Shown in pieces: positions 11,059 to 19,170 of a stretch of DNA of 37,689 nt. The number at the start of each line of letters is the position of its first letter. The first letter of the stretch is position 1. Below the pieces are notes generated by a model, which was not told the DNA's origin, did not search any database, and saw nothing but the letters and a program-made list of their open reading frames with translations. This DNA comes from Actinomycetes bacterium (GTDB lineage: Bacteria > Actinomycetota > Actinomycetes > Actinomycetales > Dermatophilaceae). The stretch is taken from positions 1 through 37,689 of the forward strand of contig JAKPEG010000234.1 of assembly GCA_029552065.1 (NCBI GenBank), written 5' to 3'. The translations under genes were made by a program, and so were the position numbers.

Positions 11059-11904
11059 ATGAAGCTCGCCCGCGTCGGCCCACCCGGCGCCGAACGCCCA
11101 GCCGTGCACATCGGTGGGCGGTGGCACGACCTCTCCGGTCGATGGGAGGACCTCGACGCCCGCTCCCTCACCTGCGAAACCCTCGACGATCTGCGGGCGG
11201 CGGTCGAGGCCGGTTCGATCGACGCGCCGATCGAACCAGAGCGTTTCGGCCCCCCGGTGGCGGGCATCGGGAAGATCGTGTGCGTCGGTCTCAACTACCG
11301 CGACCACGCGGCCGAGACCGGATCCCCGATCCCGGCCGAACCCATCCTGTTCATGAAGGCGGCCGACACCGTCGTGGGCGCGCACGACACGGTGCTCGTG
11401 CCGCGCGGGAGCACGAAGACCGACTGGGAGGTCGAGCTCGCCGTCGTCATCGGTGAGCGGGCGGCATACCTGCCCTCGGCCCACGCGGCTGCCGCGGTGA
11501 TCGCGGGCTACACGATCAGCCACGACGTGTCCGAGCGCGCCTTCCAACTCGAGCGCGGCGGCCAGTGGGACAAGGGCAAGAACGCGGCGACCTTCAACCC
11601 GCTCGGGCCGTGGCTCGTGACCGCCGACGAGGTGGGCGACCCGCAGAGGCTCGGGATGCGCCTGTGGGTCAACGGGATCCTCATGCAGGACGGCAACACC
11701 GGCAACATGATCTTCCCGGTGGGTGAGCTGGTTGCCTACGTCTCCCAGTTCATGACGCTCTACCCGGGCGACGTCATCAACACGGGCACGCCGGCCGGTG
11801 TCGCCCTCGGCCGACCGGGCGCGCCGTTCCTGCGGCCTGGCGACGTCGTCGTGGTCGAGATCGACGGCCTCGGTCGTCAGCGCCAGGTTGTCGGGGCGGC
11901 ATGA
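11059..11904 (+). CDS. Fumarylacetoacetate hydrolase-family protein, probable 2,4-diketo-3-deoxy-L-fuconate hydrolase
   Basis: A 281-residue FAH-fold enzyme preceded by AGGAG. The metal-binding acids are visible in TDWEVELAVV (Glu124, Glu126) and ISHDVSER (Asp156); IVCVGLNYRDHAAE and TFNPLGPWLVT are typical of the subgroup that cleaves 2,4-diketo-3-deoxy sugar acids to pyruvate and a hydroxy acid (lactate from L-fuconate). Ureidoglycolate or acylpyruvate hydrolases are relatives, but the neighbouring dehydrogenase, lactonase and mutarotase favour the fucose-type route. Its stop overlaps the next start (ATGA). Confidence 0.82.
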   Translation: MKLARVGPPGAERPAVHIGGRWHDLSGRWEDLDARSLTCETLDDLRAAVEAGSIDAPIEPERFGPPVAGIGKIVCVGLNYRDHAAETGSPIPAEPILFMKAADTVVGAHDTVLVPRGSTKTDWEVELAVVIGERAAYLPSAHAAAAVIAGYTISHDVSERAFQLERGGQWDKGKNAATFNPLGPWLVTADEVGDPQRLGMRLWVNGILMQDGNTGNMIFPVGELVAYVSQFMTLYPGDVINTGTPAGVALGRPGAPFLRPGDVVVVEIDGLGRQRQVVGAA

Positions 11905-12653
11905 TGGGCGAGCTCAGCGGCCTCGTGGCCCTCGTCACCGGCGGTTCCTCGGGAATCGGTCTCGCCGTCGCCGACACGCTTGCCGCAGCGGGAGCCCGCA
12001 CGGCCATCCTCGATCGACAGCCGCCGCCGCCCGGACACGACCACCTCGTCGCGCTTGCCGACGTCACCGACGACGCGCAGGTCCGCGCGGCCGTCGCGCA
12101 GGTCGTCGACACGTTCGGTGGACTCGACCTGCTCGTCAACAACGTGGGGATGGCCTCGGTCGGCACCGTCGAGAGCACCCCCGACGACGAATGGAGCCGC
12201 GTCCTCGACGTCAACGTCGTCGGCCTCGTCCGGGTCACCCGAGCCGCTCTGCCCGCCTTGCGCTCCTCGAGGTATGCCGCGATCGTCAACGTGAGCTCGA
12301 TCGCCGCGACCACCGGACTGCAGGACCGCGCGGCATACTCCGCCAGCAAGGGGGCGGTGCACGCGCTCACCCTCGCGATGGCCGCCGACCACCTTCCGGA
12401 CGGCATCCGGGTCAACGCGGTGAGCCCGGGGACGGCCGACACGCCGTTCGTCCGCGGACTGCTGGCCCGGGCCGCCGACCCCGAGGCGGAGCTGGCCGCG
12501 CTCAACGCCCGCCAACCGCACGGCCGGCTCGTCACCGTCGACGAGGTGGCGCATGCGGTGGCCTATCTCGTCTCGCCGCTGGCCGGTTCGACGACCGGAG
12601 CCGTGCTGTCCGTCGACGGGGGATTCGACCGGTTGCGGAGGCGGCCCTCATGA
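11901..12653 (+). CDS. SDR oxidoreductase, probable 2-keto-3-deoxy-L-fuconate dehydrogenase
   Basis: A 250-residue classical short-chain dehydrogenase. It shows TGGSSGIG (13-20) for NAD(P), NNVG (80-83), Ser132/133, and the YSASK motif with Tyr146 and Lys150. AVSPGTADTPF after the active site resembles dehydrogenases that oxidise C4 of 2-keto-3-deoxy-L-fuconate. Its product would be the substrate of the upstream FAH-type hydrolase, which agrees with the gene order. ATG 11901 overlaps the previous stop; ATG 11904 is equally possible. The exact substrate is inferred from context. Confidence 0.8.
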   Translation: MMGELSGLVALVTGGSSGIGLAVADTLAAAGARTAILDRQPPPPGHDHLVALADVTDDAQVRAAVAQVVDTFGGLDLLVNNVGMASVGTVESTPDDEWSRVLDVNVVGLVRVTRAALPALRSSRYAAIVNVSSIAATTGLQDRAAYSASKGAVHALTLAMAADHLPDGIRVNAVSPGTADTPFVRGLLARAADPEAELAALNARQPHGRLVTVDEVAHAVAYLVSPLAGSTTGAVLSVDGGFDRLRRRPS

Positions 12654-12973
12654 CGCGCGTGGGTTCGGTCATCAGGGTTCGGCCGGAGATGGAGGCGGAG
12701 TACCGGCGACTGCATGCCGCGGTATGGCCAGCGGTCCTCGCGCAAATCGCGGACTCGAACATCCACAACTACTCGATCTTCCTGCGCGACGGCCTGCTGT
12801 TCTCCTACTTCGAATACGTGGGGGAGGACCTCGCCGCAGATCTGGCCCGGTTGGCGGCCGACCCGGTCACCCAGGAGTGGTGGACGCACACCGACCCTTG
12901 CCAGCAGCCGGTCGAGACCGCAGGGCCGGGCGAGCACTGGGCGCCGATGGAGGAGGTCTTCCATGTCGACTGA
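12650..12973 (+). CDS. L-rhamnose/L-fucose mutarotase (RhaM family)
   Basis: A 107-residue protein starting at an ATGA overlap. It matches the small RhaM-type mutarotases: Tyr18, His22 in RLHAAVWP, NYSIFLRDGLLFSYFE (40-55) and the paired tryptophans 77-78 in EWWTH, ending in EEVFHVD. These enzymes interconvert alpha and beta anomers of 6-deoxy-hexoses so that the C1 dehydrogenase sees the right form. In this cluster L-fucose or a similar sugar is the likely substrate. Confidence 0.88.
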   Translation: MTRVGSVIRVRPEMEAEYRRLHAAVWPAVLAQIADSNIHNYSIFLRDGLLFSYFEYVGEDLAADLARLAADPVTQEWWTHTDPCQQPVETAGPGEHWAPMEEVFHVD

Positions 12974-13865
12974 GCTGTCGAGTGAGCTGCCGACTGACAC
13001 GTCGACCGAGTCGTCGAACCCTCGGGGGAGCGAGCGGATCGACTCGCACCATCACCTCTGGGATCTTGGGGTCCGCCCGCAGGGCTGGACGGCCGACTTC
13101 CCGGTGATCGCGCGCACCTTCACGTTGGCCGAGCTCGAACCCGAGCTGGCGGCGGCCGGCGTCACCGGGACGGTCCTCGTCGAGACCATCAACGTCGAGC
13201 CCGAGACGGGGGAGTTCCTCGCGATCGCCGCTGCGCACCCGCTCGTGCGCGGCGTCGTCGGCTGGGTGGACCTCACCGCCGTCGACGTCGCCGACCGGAT
13301 CGCCGGGTTGCGCGAGCTGCCCGGCGGCGACCGTCTCGTCGGGGTCCGTCACCAGGTCCAGCTCGAGCCCGATCCGCAGTGGCTCACCCGTCCCGAGGTG
13401 CTGCGCGGTCTCGCGGCCGTCGCCGACGCGGGGCTCGTCTTCGACCTGCTCGTCACCCGCTCGCAGCTGCCGGCCGCGAGCGAGGCAGTCGAGCGGACAC
13501 CTCGGGGCAGGTTCGTCCTCTCCCACCTGGGCAAGCCGGGCATCGCCGCGCGCGAGCTCGAGCCGTGGAGCACCCACGTGGGTCGGCTCGCCGCCTCGCC
13601 GAACGTCGCCTGCAAGCTCTCCGGGATGGTCACCGAGGCTGCGACCGCGTGGTCCGTCGCCGATCTGCAGCCGTATGCCGCGCGCGTCCTCGACGCCTTC
13701 GGTCCCGACCGGGTGATGGCGGGGTCCGACTGGCCGGTCTGTCTGCTCGCGGGCGGTTACCGGCAGGTCTGGGCCGCCAACGAGCAGCTCGTCGCCGATT
13801 TGGCCCCCGCGCACGCCGACGCGATCCTCGGCGGCACCGCGACCTCGTGGTACGGCCTCCGATGA
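12963..13865 (+). CDS. Amidohydrolase-family sugar lactonase, probable L-fuconolactonase
   Basis: The product is 300 residues from ATG 12963, which overlaps the previous gene by 11 bases and has an excellent GGAGGAGG site. The TIM-barrel lactonase family (COG3618 type) is shown by IDSHHHLWD (His29-His31), GVVGWVDL, GVRHQ, HLGKPG, CKLSGM and MAGSDWPV. It should open the lactone made by the sugar 1-dehydrogenase. The first 23 residues are an unusual Ser/Thr/Glu-rich tail (MSTELSSELPTDTSTESS) encoded by repetitive CTGTCGAGTGAG-like DNA and absent from the conserved domain. Confidence 0.85.
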   Translation: MSTELSSELPTDTSTESSNPRGSERIDSHHHLWDLGVRPQGWTADFPVIARTFTLAELEPELAAAGVTGTVLVETINVEPETGEFLAIAAAHPLVRGVVGWVDLTAVDVADRIAGLRELPGGDRLVGVRHQVQLEPDPQWLTRPEVLRGLAAVADAGLVFDLLVTRSQLPAASEAVERTPRGRFVLSHLGKPGIAARELEPWSTHVGRLAASPNVACKLSGMVTEAATAWSVADLQPYAARVLDAFGPDRVMAGSDWPVCLLAGGYRQVWAANEQLVADLAPAHADAILGGTATSWYGLR

Positions 13866-14863
13866 GCGCCCTCGTGCCCCAGCGCCCGATCGGCGCCGAC
13901 CTGGCCGTGTCGGTCTTCGGCTTCGGCTCGGCGAGTATCGGCAACCTCTACCGGGTCGTCCCCGAGGAGCAGGCGCGTGGCTGCGTCGAGGCCGCGTGGG
14001 ACGCGGGGATGCGCTACTTCGACACCGCTCCGCACTACGGCGTCGGGCTGTCCGAGCGGCGTCTCGGCGCTGCGCTCGCGGACAAGCCGCGCGCGGACTA
14101 CGTGCTGTCGACGAAGGTCGGTCGCCTGCTCGTGCCCAACCCGCACCCCACCGGCTCGGATCTCGCGAACGCCTTCGACACGCCCGACACGTTCACCCGC
14201 GTGCTGGACTATTCGGCTGCTGGAGTGCGCCGGTCGCTCGAGGAGAGCCTCGGGCGACTCGGGGTGGACCGGGTCGACATCGTCTTCGTCCACGACCCCG
14301 ACGACTTCGTCGAGCAGACCCGGACCGAGGCGCTGCCCGAGCTGGCCCGGATGCGTGAGGAGGGCATCGTCGGTGCGATCGGTGTGGGGATGAACCAGTG
14401 GCAGGCGCCGCTGCACCTGCTCACGCAGTGCGAGGTCGCCCTCGACGTCGTCATGCTCGCCGGCCGGTGGACGCTGCTCGACCGCTCGGGTGCCCCGCTC
14501 GTGGAGGCAGCCCTCGCGCACGGGGCACGGATCGTCGCGGCCGCGCCGTTCAACTCCGGCCTGCTCGCTCGCGACGAACCGAGCCCGCAGGCGCACTTCG
14601 ACTACGGTCCGGCTCCGGCCGAGTTGCTCGACGCCGCCCGGCGGCTCGCGGCACTGGCCCGCGAATACGGGACGACTCTGCCGGCGGCCGCGATCCAGTT
14701 CCCGTTGCGCCACCCCGCGGTGGCGAGCGTCGTGGGCGGACTCAGCCGGGCGGCATACGTCGAGTCCTCGCTGGCCTGGCTGGGAGCGGAGATCCCCGAG
14801 GAATTCTGGGCGGCGGCCGACGAGGTCCACGCCGGACTGTCGCCGGGCCTGGGCCTGTCCTGA
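13862..14863 (+). CDS. Aldo/keto reductase, probable L-fucose (D-threo-aldose) 1-dehydrogenase
   Basis: A 333-residue AKR from an ATGA overlap. The catalytic tetrad is complete: Asp54 and Tyr59 in YFDTAPHYG, Lys85 in LSTKVG, His144 in FVHDP. The start FGFGSASIGNLYR and the segment VLDYSAAGVRRSLEESLGRLGVDRVDI belong to the branch that oxidises C1 of L-fucose, D-arabinose or L-galactose to the lactone. It supplies the substrate for the lactonase encoded just upstream. The gene ends the first tight block; 99 bases separate it from the next. Confidence 0.83.
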   Translation: MSALVPQRPIGADLAVSVFGFGSASIGNLYRVVPEEQARGCVEAAWDAGMRYFDTAPHYGVGLSERRLGAALADKPRADYVLSTKVGRLLVPNPHPTGSDLANAFDTPDTFTRVLDYSAAGVRRSLEESLGRLGVDRVDIVFVHDPDDFVEQTRTEALPELARMREEGIVGAIGVGMNQWQAPLHLLTQCEVALDVVMLAGRWTLLDRSGAPLVEAALAHGARIVAAAPFNSGLLARDEPSPQAHFDYGPAPAELLDAARRLAALAREYGTTLPAAAIQFPLRHPAVASVVGGLSRAAYVESSLAWLGAEIPEEFWAAADEVHAGLSPGLGLS

Positions 14864-14962
14864 TCGAAACGGCCGACGGTTGGGTGGAGGTCGCGGGGGC
14901 GGCCGCCGGCCCCGCCGAGGCTCTCCGTCTGTCGGAAACAACACTGTGTCTAAGGAGTTCGC

Positions 14963-15994
14963 GTGATCGCAGCGCAATACCGTGGGGCGGGCCAGATCGG
15001 CCACATCACCACGGAGCTCGGCACCCCCGGGCCAGGTGAGGTTCGGGTGGCTGTCCACTACACGGGCATCTGCGGGACCGACCTGCACATCTTCCACGGG
15101 CACATGGACGCCCGGGTGACGATGCCCGCGGTCATCGGTCACGAGATGTCCGGAGTGGTGAGCGAGGTAGGCCCGGACGTCACCGAATGGTCGGTCGGCG
15201 ATGCCGTGACGGTCATGCCGCTCCAGTGGTGCGGCGAGTGCCCGGCCTGCCGCGCGGGCCATTCGCACATCTGCCATCGGCTCGTCTTCATCGGGATCGA
15301 CTCGCCCGGCGCGCTGCAGAACGAATGGGTCGTCCCGGCGAAGACGCTCGTCGCGCTGCCCGCGGGGTTGGACCTGCGGACGGCTGCGCTCGTCGAGCCG
15401 CTCGCGGTCGCTCTGCACGACCTCGGTCGGGCTCGGTTGCAGCCCGGCCAACACGTGCTCGTCGTGGGGGGCGGTCCGATCGGGGCGCTCATCGCCCTGG
15501 GTGCCCTCAAGCGGGACGTCGAGGTGCTCGTATCCGAACCGGACGCGAGTCGTCGCGCGCTGCTCGAGCGACTCGGGGTCGCGACGGTCGACCCGACCAC
15601 GACCGACCTCGCCGCACACGTGCTCGCGTGGACCGACGGAGCCGGCGTCGAGGTGGCCTTCGAGGTCTCCGGGGTCCAGCCCGGGATCGACGCCGCGGTC
15701 GAGGCTCTCGCCACCCGCGGGCGGCTCGTCCTCGTCGCCATCCACCCCCAGCCACGGCCGGTGAACCTGCACCGGTTCTTCTGGCGCGAGCTCGAACTCG
15801 TCGGAGCCCGGGTCTACGAGCGGGTCGACTTCGAGGCCGCCGCGGCGCTGCTCGCGGAACAGGGCGAACGCCTCGCCGCACTCATCACGGCCGTCTACCC
15901 GTTGCCGGAGGCCGCCGAGGCCTTCGCCCGGCTCGAGGCCGGCGGCGGGGTCATGAAGGTGCTCGTCGACTGCACGGTGGGAGGTGCGGCATGA
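14963..15994 (+). CDS. Zinc-dependent sugar/polyol dehydrogenase (MDR family)
   Basis: A 343-residue medium-chain dehydrogenase with GTG start and an AAGGAG site. The catalytic zinc set is Cys37 (GICGTD), His60-Glu61 (GHEMSG) and Glu145; the structural zinc cysteines are 90, 93, 96 and 104. VVGGGPIGA (168-176) binds NAD. The family includes L-threonine, L-idonate, L-galactonate 5- and other sugar-acid dehydrogenases. The KduD-Eda-KdgK partners suggest oxidation of a hexonate or ketodeoxy acid, but the substrate cannot be fixed. It begins the second block after a 99-base gap containing ACACTGTGT (14941-14949 region), a possible operator. Confidence 0.85.
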   Translation: MIAAQYRGAGQIGHITTELGTPGPGEVRVAVHYTGICGTDLHIFHGHMDARVTMPAVIGHEMSGVVSEVGPDVTEWSVGDAVTVMPLQWCGECPACRAGHSHICHRLVFIGIDSPGALQNEWVVPAKTLVALPAGLDLRTAALVEPLAVALHDLGRARLQPGQHVLVVGGGPIGALIALGALKRDVEVLVSEPDASRRALLERLGVATVDPTTTDLAAHVLAWTDGAGVEVAFEVSGVQPGIDAAVEALATRGRLVLVAIHPQPRPVNLHRFFWRELELVGARVYERVDFEAAAALLAEQGERLAALITAVYPLPEAAEAFARLEAGGGVMKVLVDCTVGGAA

Positions 15995-16752
15995 ACCGGG
16001 CCTTCGACCTCACCGGTCTCACGGCGGTCGTCACCGGGGCCCGCCGAGGCATCGGCCTCGCGATGGCGGCTGCGCTGGCCGAAGCCGGTGCCGACATCAT
16101 CGGTGTGAGCGCGCAGCTCGAGCCGTCCGGCAGCGCCGTCGAGGCGGCGGTCACGGCATACGGCAGGTCGTTCCGCGGTCACGCGTGCGACTTCGCGGAC
16201 GTTGCGGCGGTGACCGAGCTGGGGCGTCGGCTCACCGCCGAGGAGCAGGTCGACATCCTCGTGAACAACGCGGGGACGATCTATCGGGAGCCGGCCGTCG
16301 AGCACGACCTTGCGGAGTTCGAGCGGGTGCTCACCGTCAATCTCACGAGCCAGTTCGCCTTCACACAGGCGCTCGCCTCGCCGATGATCGAACGCGGCTG
16401 GGGGAAGATCGTGTTCACGGCGTCGTTGTTGAGCTTCCAGGGCGGGATCAACGTTCCGGGCTACACGTCGTCGAAGTCCGGGATTGCCGGGCTCACCCGG
16501 GCGTTGGCCAACGAATGGGCGCCGCGCGCGGTCAACGTCAACGCGATCGCCCCGGGCTACATCGCGACCGACAACACCCAGGCCCTGCAGGACGACCCCG
16601 ACCGGTCCGCGTCGATCGTCTCCCGCATCCCTGCCGGACGGTGGGGTCGCTCCGAGGACCTTGCCGGGGCGACCGTCTTCCTCGCTTCGCACGCGTCCGA
16701 CTACGTCAACGGTGTCGTGCTCCCGGTCGACGGCGGGTGGCTCGGTCGATGA
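15991..16752 (+). CDS. kduD: 2-dehydro-3-deoxy-D-gluconate 5-dehydrogenase (KduD-like SDR)
   Basis: The product is 253 residues from ATG 15991, with a GGGAGG site and overlapping the previous stop. SDR features are TGARRGIG (15-22), NNAG, Ser145, Tyr158 and Lys162. Several stretches closely follow E. coli KduD as I remember it: LSFQGGINVPGYTSSKSG, NVNAIAPGYIATDNTQAL, SRIPAGRWG and ASDYVNGVVLPVDGGWL. KduD interconverts 2,5-diketo-3-deoxygluconate and 2-keto-3-deoxygluconate (KDG). The following aldolase and kinase genes use KDG, so the metabolic fit is direct. A gluconate 5-dehydrogenase role is the main alternative. Confidence 0.85.
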   Translation: MNRAFDLTGLTAVVTGARRGIGLAMAAALAEAGADIIGVSAQLEPSGSAVEAAVTAYGRSFRGHACDFADVAAVTELGRRLTAEEQVDILVNNAGTIYREPAVEHDLAEFERVLTVNLTSQFAFTQALASPMIERGWGKIVFTASLLSFQGGINVPGYTSSKSGIAGLTRALANEWAPRAVNVNAIAPGYIATDNTQALQDDPDRSASIVSRIPAGRWGRSEDLAGATVFLASHASDYVNGVVLPVDGGWLGR

Positions 16753-17405
16753 GCCAGGTCTTCGACACCCTCGCCGACGCCCGGATCGTTCCGGTCGTCG
16801 TCCTGCGCGACGCCGCCCACGCGGTGCCGCTGGGTGAGGCGCTCGTGGCCGGCGGGTTGCCGCTGGCCGAGGTGACTTTCCGGACGCCTGCGGCGGCCGA
16901 GGCGATCCGCCTGCTCACCCGGCATACCGCGTGTGTCGTCGGCGCGGGGACCGTCCTCACCGCGGCCCAGGTGCACACCGCCGTCGCAGCTGGCGCTACC
17001 TTCGTCGTCTCCCCGGGGCTGGACCCGGCCGTCGTGCGCGAGTGCCAGACCCTCGGGGTCCCGGTCTTGCCCGGGGTGGCCACGCCGAGCGAGATCCAGC
17101 GGGCACTGTCGCTGGGGCTTGACGCCGTCAAACTCTTCCCCGCCGACATCGTCGGTGGCCCCGCGGCCGTGCGTGCCTTCGCCGGGCCCTTCGGGGGGCT
17201 GCGCCTCGTGCCCACCGGCGGGGTCGACCTCGACAACCTCGCGGCCTACCTCGCGCTGCCCAGCGTGCTGGCGGTCGGTGGGACGTGGATGGCTCCGGCT
17301 GCCCTGGTCGAGGCGCAGGAATGGGGACGGATCCGCGAGCTGACGGTCGCAGCGGTTGCTGCGGCCGATGCCGCCCGTCCGCGAGAGGTGGGAACCCTAC
17401 GATGA
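16749..17405 (+). CDS. eda: KDPG/KHG aldolase
   Basis: A 218-residue class I aldolase from an ATGA overlap. It has Glu41 and Arg45/Thr46 in EVTFRT, GAGTVL (65-70), SPG, and the Schiff-base Lys128 in DAVKLFPAD; the phosphate loop is PTGGVD. It splits 2-keto-3-deoxy-6-phosphogluconate (or the galacto isomer) to pyruvate and glyceraldehyde 3-phosphate. The next gene encodes the kinase that makes the substrate, so order and function agree. Confidence 0.92.
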   Translation: MSQVFDTLADARIVPVVVLRDAAHAVPLGEALVAGGLPLAEVTFRTPAAAEAIRLLTRHTACVVGAGTVLTAAQVHTAVAAGATFVVSPGLDPAVVRECQTLGVPVLPGVATPSEIQRALSLGLDAVKLFPADIVGGPAAVRAFAGPFGGLRLVPTGGVDLDNLAAYLALPSVLAVGGTWMAPAALVEAQEWGRIRELTVAAVAAADAARPREVGTLR

Positions 17406-18505
17406 GCGAGCTCACCATCCGTCCGGCGCAGGAATGTGCCTTCGACGAGGTCTCCCTGGGTGAGGTCATGCTTCGACTCGACCCCGGCGAGGGGCGCATC
17501 CGCACCGCCCGGTCGTTCCGCGTGTGGGAGGGCGGCGGGGAGTACAACGTCGCCCGTGGGCTGCGTCGGGCCTTCGGGCGGCGGACGGCGATCGTCACCG
17601 GGCTGGTCCGCAACGAGGTCGGACTCCTGCTCGAGGACCTCATGCTCCAGGGTGGGGTCGACCAGCGGTTCGTCGTGTGGCGCGCTGATGACGGCGTCGG
17701 CCGGACCGTGCGCAACGGACTCAACTTCACCGAACGCGGCTTCGGAGTCCGCGGCGCCGTCGGTGTGTCGGATCGCGGGCGGACGGCCACGGGGAGCCTG
17801 CAGTCGGGTGAGGTCGACTGGGACCACGTCTTCGGAGAGATCGGCGTCCGCTGGCTGCATACCGGCGGGATCTTCGCGGCCCTGTCCGACACCACGCCCG
17901 AGGTCGCTCTCGAGGCCGTGCGGGCGGCCAAGCGGCACGGCGTCGTCGTCTCCTATGACCTCAACTATCGGCCAAGCCTGTGGAAGTCGATCGGTGGGCA
18001 GGCCCGGGCGCAGGAAGTCAACCGGGCGCTCGCGCCCTACATCGACGTGATGATCGGCAACGAGGAGGACTTCTCCGCGGCCCTCGGCTTCCAGATCGCC
18101 GGGGTGGACGAGAACCTCTCCGAGCTTGAGGTCGCCGGCTTTCGAGCGATGATCGAACAGGTCGCGGCGGCCTTCCCCACCATCGGGGTCGTCGCCACCA
18201 CGCTGCGCACCGTGCGCACGGCGACGGTGAACGACTGGGGTGCCATCGCCTGGTCGCGCGAGAGCGGCTTCGTCGAGGCGACCCATCGCCCCGGGCTGGA
18301 GATCCTCGATCGGGTCGGTGGCGGCGACAGCTTCGCCTCGGGTCTCATCCACGGGCTGCTCGAGGGTATGCCGCTCGGCCAGGCCGTCGAGTGTGGCGCC
18401 GCCCACGGCGCCCTGGCTATGACCACCCCAGGGGACACCTCGATGGCCAGTGCCGCCGAGGTCCAGTCCCTCGCTCGCGGGGGCAGCGCCCGCGTCCAAC
18501 GCTAG
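17402..18505 (+). CDS. kdgK: 2-keto-3-deoxygluconate kinase, PfkB/ribokinase family
   Basis: A 367-residue sugar kinase from an ATGA overlap. EVMLRLDPGE near the N-terminus and WEGGGEYNVARGLRRAFG (43-60) are typical of KdgK-like enzymes. The anion hole and catalytic base are in DRVGGGDSFASG with Asp309. It phosphorylates KDG to KDPG for the aldolase encoded upstream. The chain is somewhat longer than many KdgK proteins because of an insert around residues 220-250 (EEDFSAALGF to ELEVAGF), which also occurs in related actinobacterial kinases as far as I recall. It is last in the operon, followed by a hairpin. Confidence 0.88.
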   Translation: MSELTIRPAQECAFDEVSLGEVMLRLDPGEGRIRTARSFRVWEGGGEYNVARGLRRAFGRRTAIVTGLVRNEVGLLLEDLMLQGGVDQRFVVWRADDGVGRTVRNGLNFTERGFGVRGAVGVSDRGRTATGSLQSGEVDWDHVFGEIGVRWLHTGGIFAALSDTTPEVALEAVRAAKRHGVVVSYDLNYRPSLWKSIGGQARAQEVNRALAPYIDVMIGNEEDFSAALGFQIAGVDENLSELEVAGFRAMIEQVAAAFPTIGVVATTLRTVRTATVNDWGAIAWSRESGFVEATHRPGLEILDRVGGGDSFASGLIHGLLEGMPLGQAVECGAAHGALAMTTPGDTSMASAAEVQSLARGGSARVQR

Positions 18506-18545
18506 GCGAGGTGGGCCCCGCGTCCCAGAGCAAGCCCACCTCGCC
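18505..18545 (+). terminator. Hairpin terminator of the sugar operon
   Basis: GGCGAGGTGGGC (18505-18516) pairs perfectly with 18534-18545 around a 17-base loop. It starts within the kdgK stop codon, so it almost certainly ends the operon transcript. Confidence 0.7.
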
Positions 18546-18683
18546 GATCCAACCCTCGGCCCAGCGCCGACTGTTGCGCCCGGGTGACGCCCGGTGCGCG
18601 ACGATCGACCACAGGGAGCCGCCGAGCCTGCCGGGCTCGGTCTACGGCCCCTGCCCCCACCTCTCCGGGCGGCGGGCCGTAAC

Positions 18684-18720
18684 GCGGGACGAGCGGCATA
18701 CCCCCCGCCGCTCGTCCCGC
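18684..18720. repeat. Perfect 14-bp hairpin in the gene-free gap after the sugar operon
   Basis: GCGGGACGAGCGGC (18684-18697) pairs perfectly with 18707-18720; the 9-base loop completes a GGCATACC. It lies between the operon end and the broken NYN gene, and may be a terminator for the latter read leftward. I see no gene in 18546-18741. Confidence 0.6.
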
Positions 18721-18741
18721 ACCTGTGCGTCGGGGCGCGCG

Positions 18742-19101
18742 TCACGCCCGGCACCCCCCATGGAGTCGGTGGTCCGACGCGGGCATTTGATGGTTTGTGA
18801 AGTCGGTTGCCGTCAGCTGGCCCACCAGTGGCCCCGACCCCCAGTGGCCCCGACCCCCAGTGGCAGGGCCAGCGTTCAGAGCCCCGTGTGGGTAGCCCTT
18901 GGTCGGGTCGATGAGCCCCAGCGGCACGAGCTGTCGGACAGCGTGAACCGGCATCGCCAGATCACTCGTCATTGCTCACGGCGGCGGCGGCGACGTCGAT
19001 GACCGCGCCCACAAGGTCAACGATCATGTGACTTGCGCCGTTGACGTCGCTGCCCTTCTTCTCGCGCCGCGCACGGAGGCCATGAAGGCCGCACGAGCTA
19101 C
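18742..19101 (-). pseudogene. Broken NYN-domain (PIN-like RNase fold) gene, 3' part only
   Basis: Two minus-strand frames together give the second half of an NYN-domain protein. The right part reads AFMASVR, then in another frame REKKGSDVNGASHMIVDL and AAAVSND. The left part reads SDLAMPVHAVRQLVPLGLIDPTKGY, HGALN, GHW and LTATDFTNHQMP up to a stop at 18742. Removing one G near 18955 joins SND to SDL, giving the family signature SNDSDL, so a one-base insertion broke it; a second frame change lies near 19060. The N-terminal half with the first catalytic Asp is absent, as the SDH gene ends 70 bases upstream. The parent family are putative metal-dependent RNases. It is clearly non-functional. Confidence 0.75.
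18825..18864. repeat. 16-bp tandem repeat, 2.5 copies
   Basis: The unit CCAGTGGCCCCGACCC occurs at 18825-18840 and 18841-18856, with a partial copy to 18864. It sits inside the NYN remnant just where family members have a short GHWW-QLT stretch, so it looks like a recent slippage expansion in decaying coding DNA. Confidence 0.8.
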
Positions 19102-19170
19102 ACCGGATCCCTCGGCGCGGTCTCGAACCATGAGGGACAGTTGGCTTCGGTCAGCACTGGACGAGTTGGT

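Noticed and set aside
14864..14962. Separate gene or clear promoter in the 99-base gap inside the sugar cluster
   Set aside because: Only a ribosome-binding site for the zinc dehydrogenase and a short ACACTGTGT palindrome are present; no convincing -35/-10 pair.
18391..19002. Plus-strand open frame over the NYN remnant
   Set aside because: It is low-complexity Arg/Pro/Ser sequence, while the minus strand carries recognisable NYN-domain motifs.
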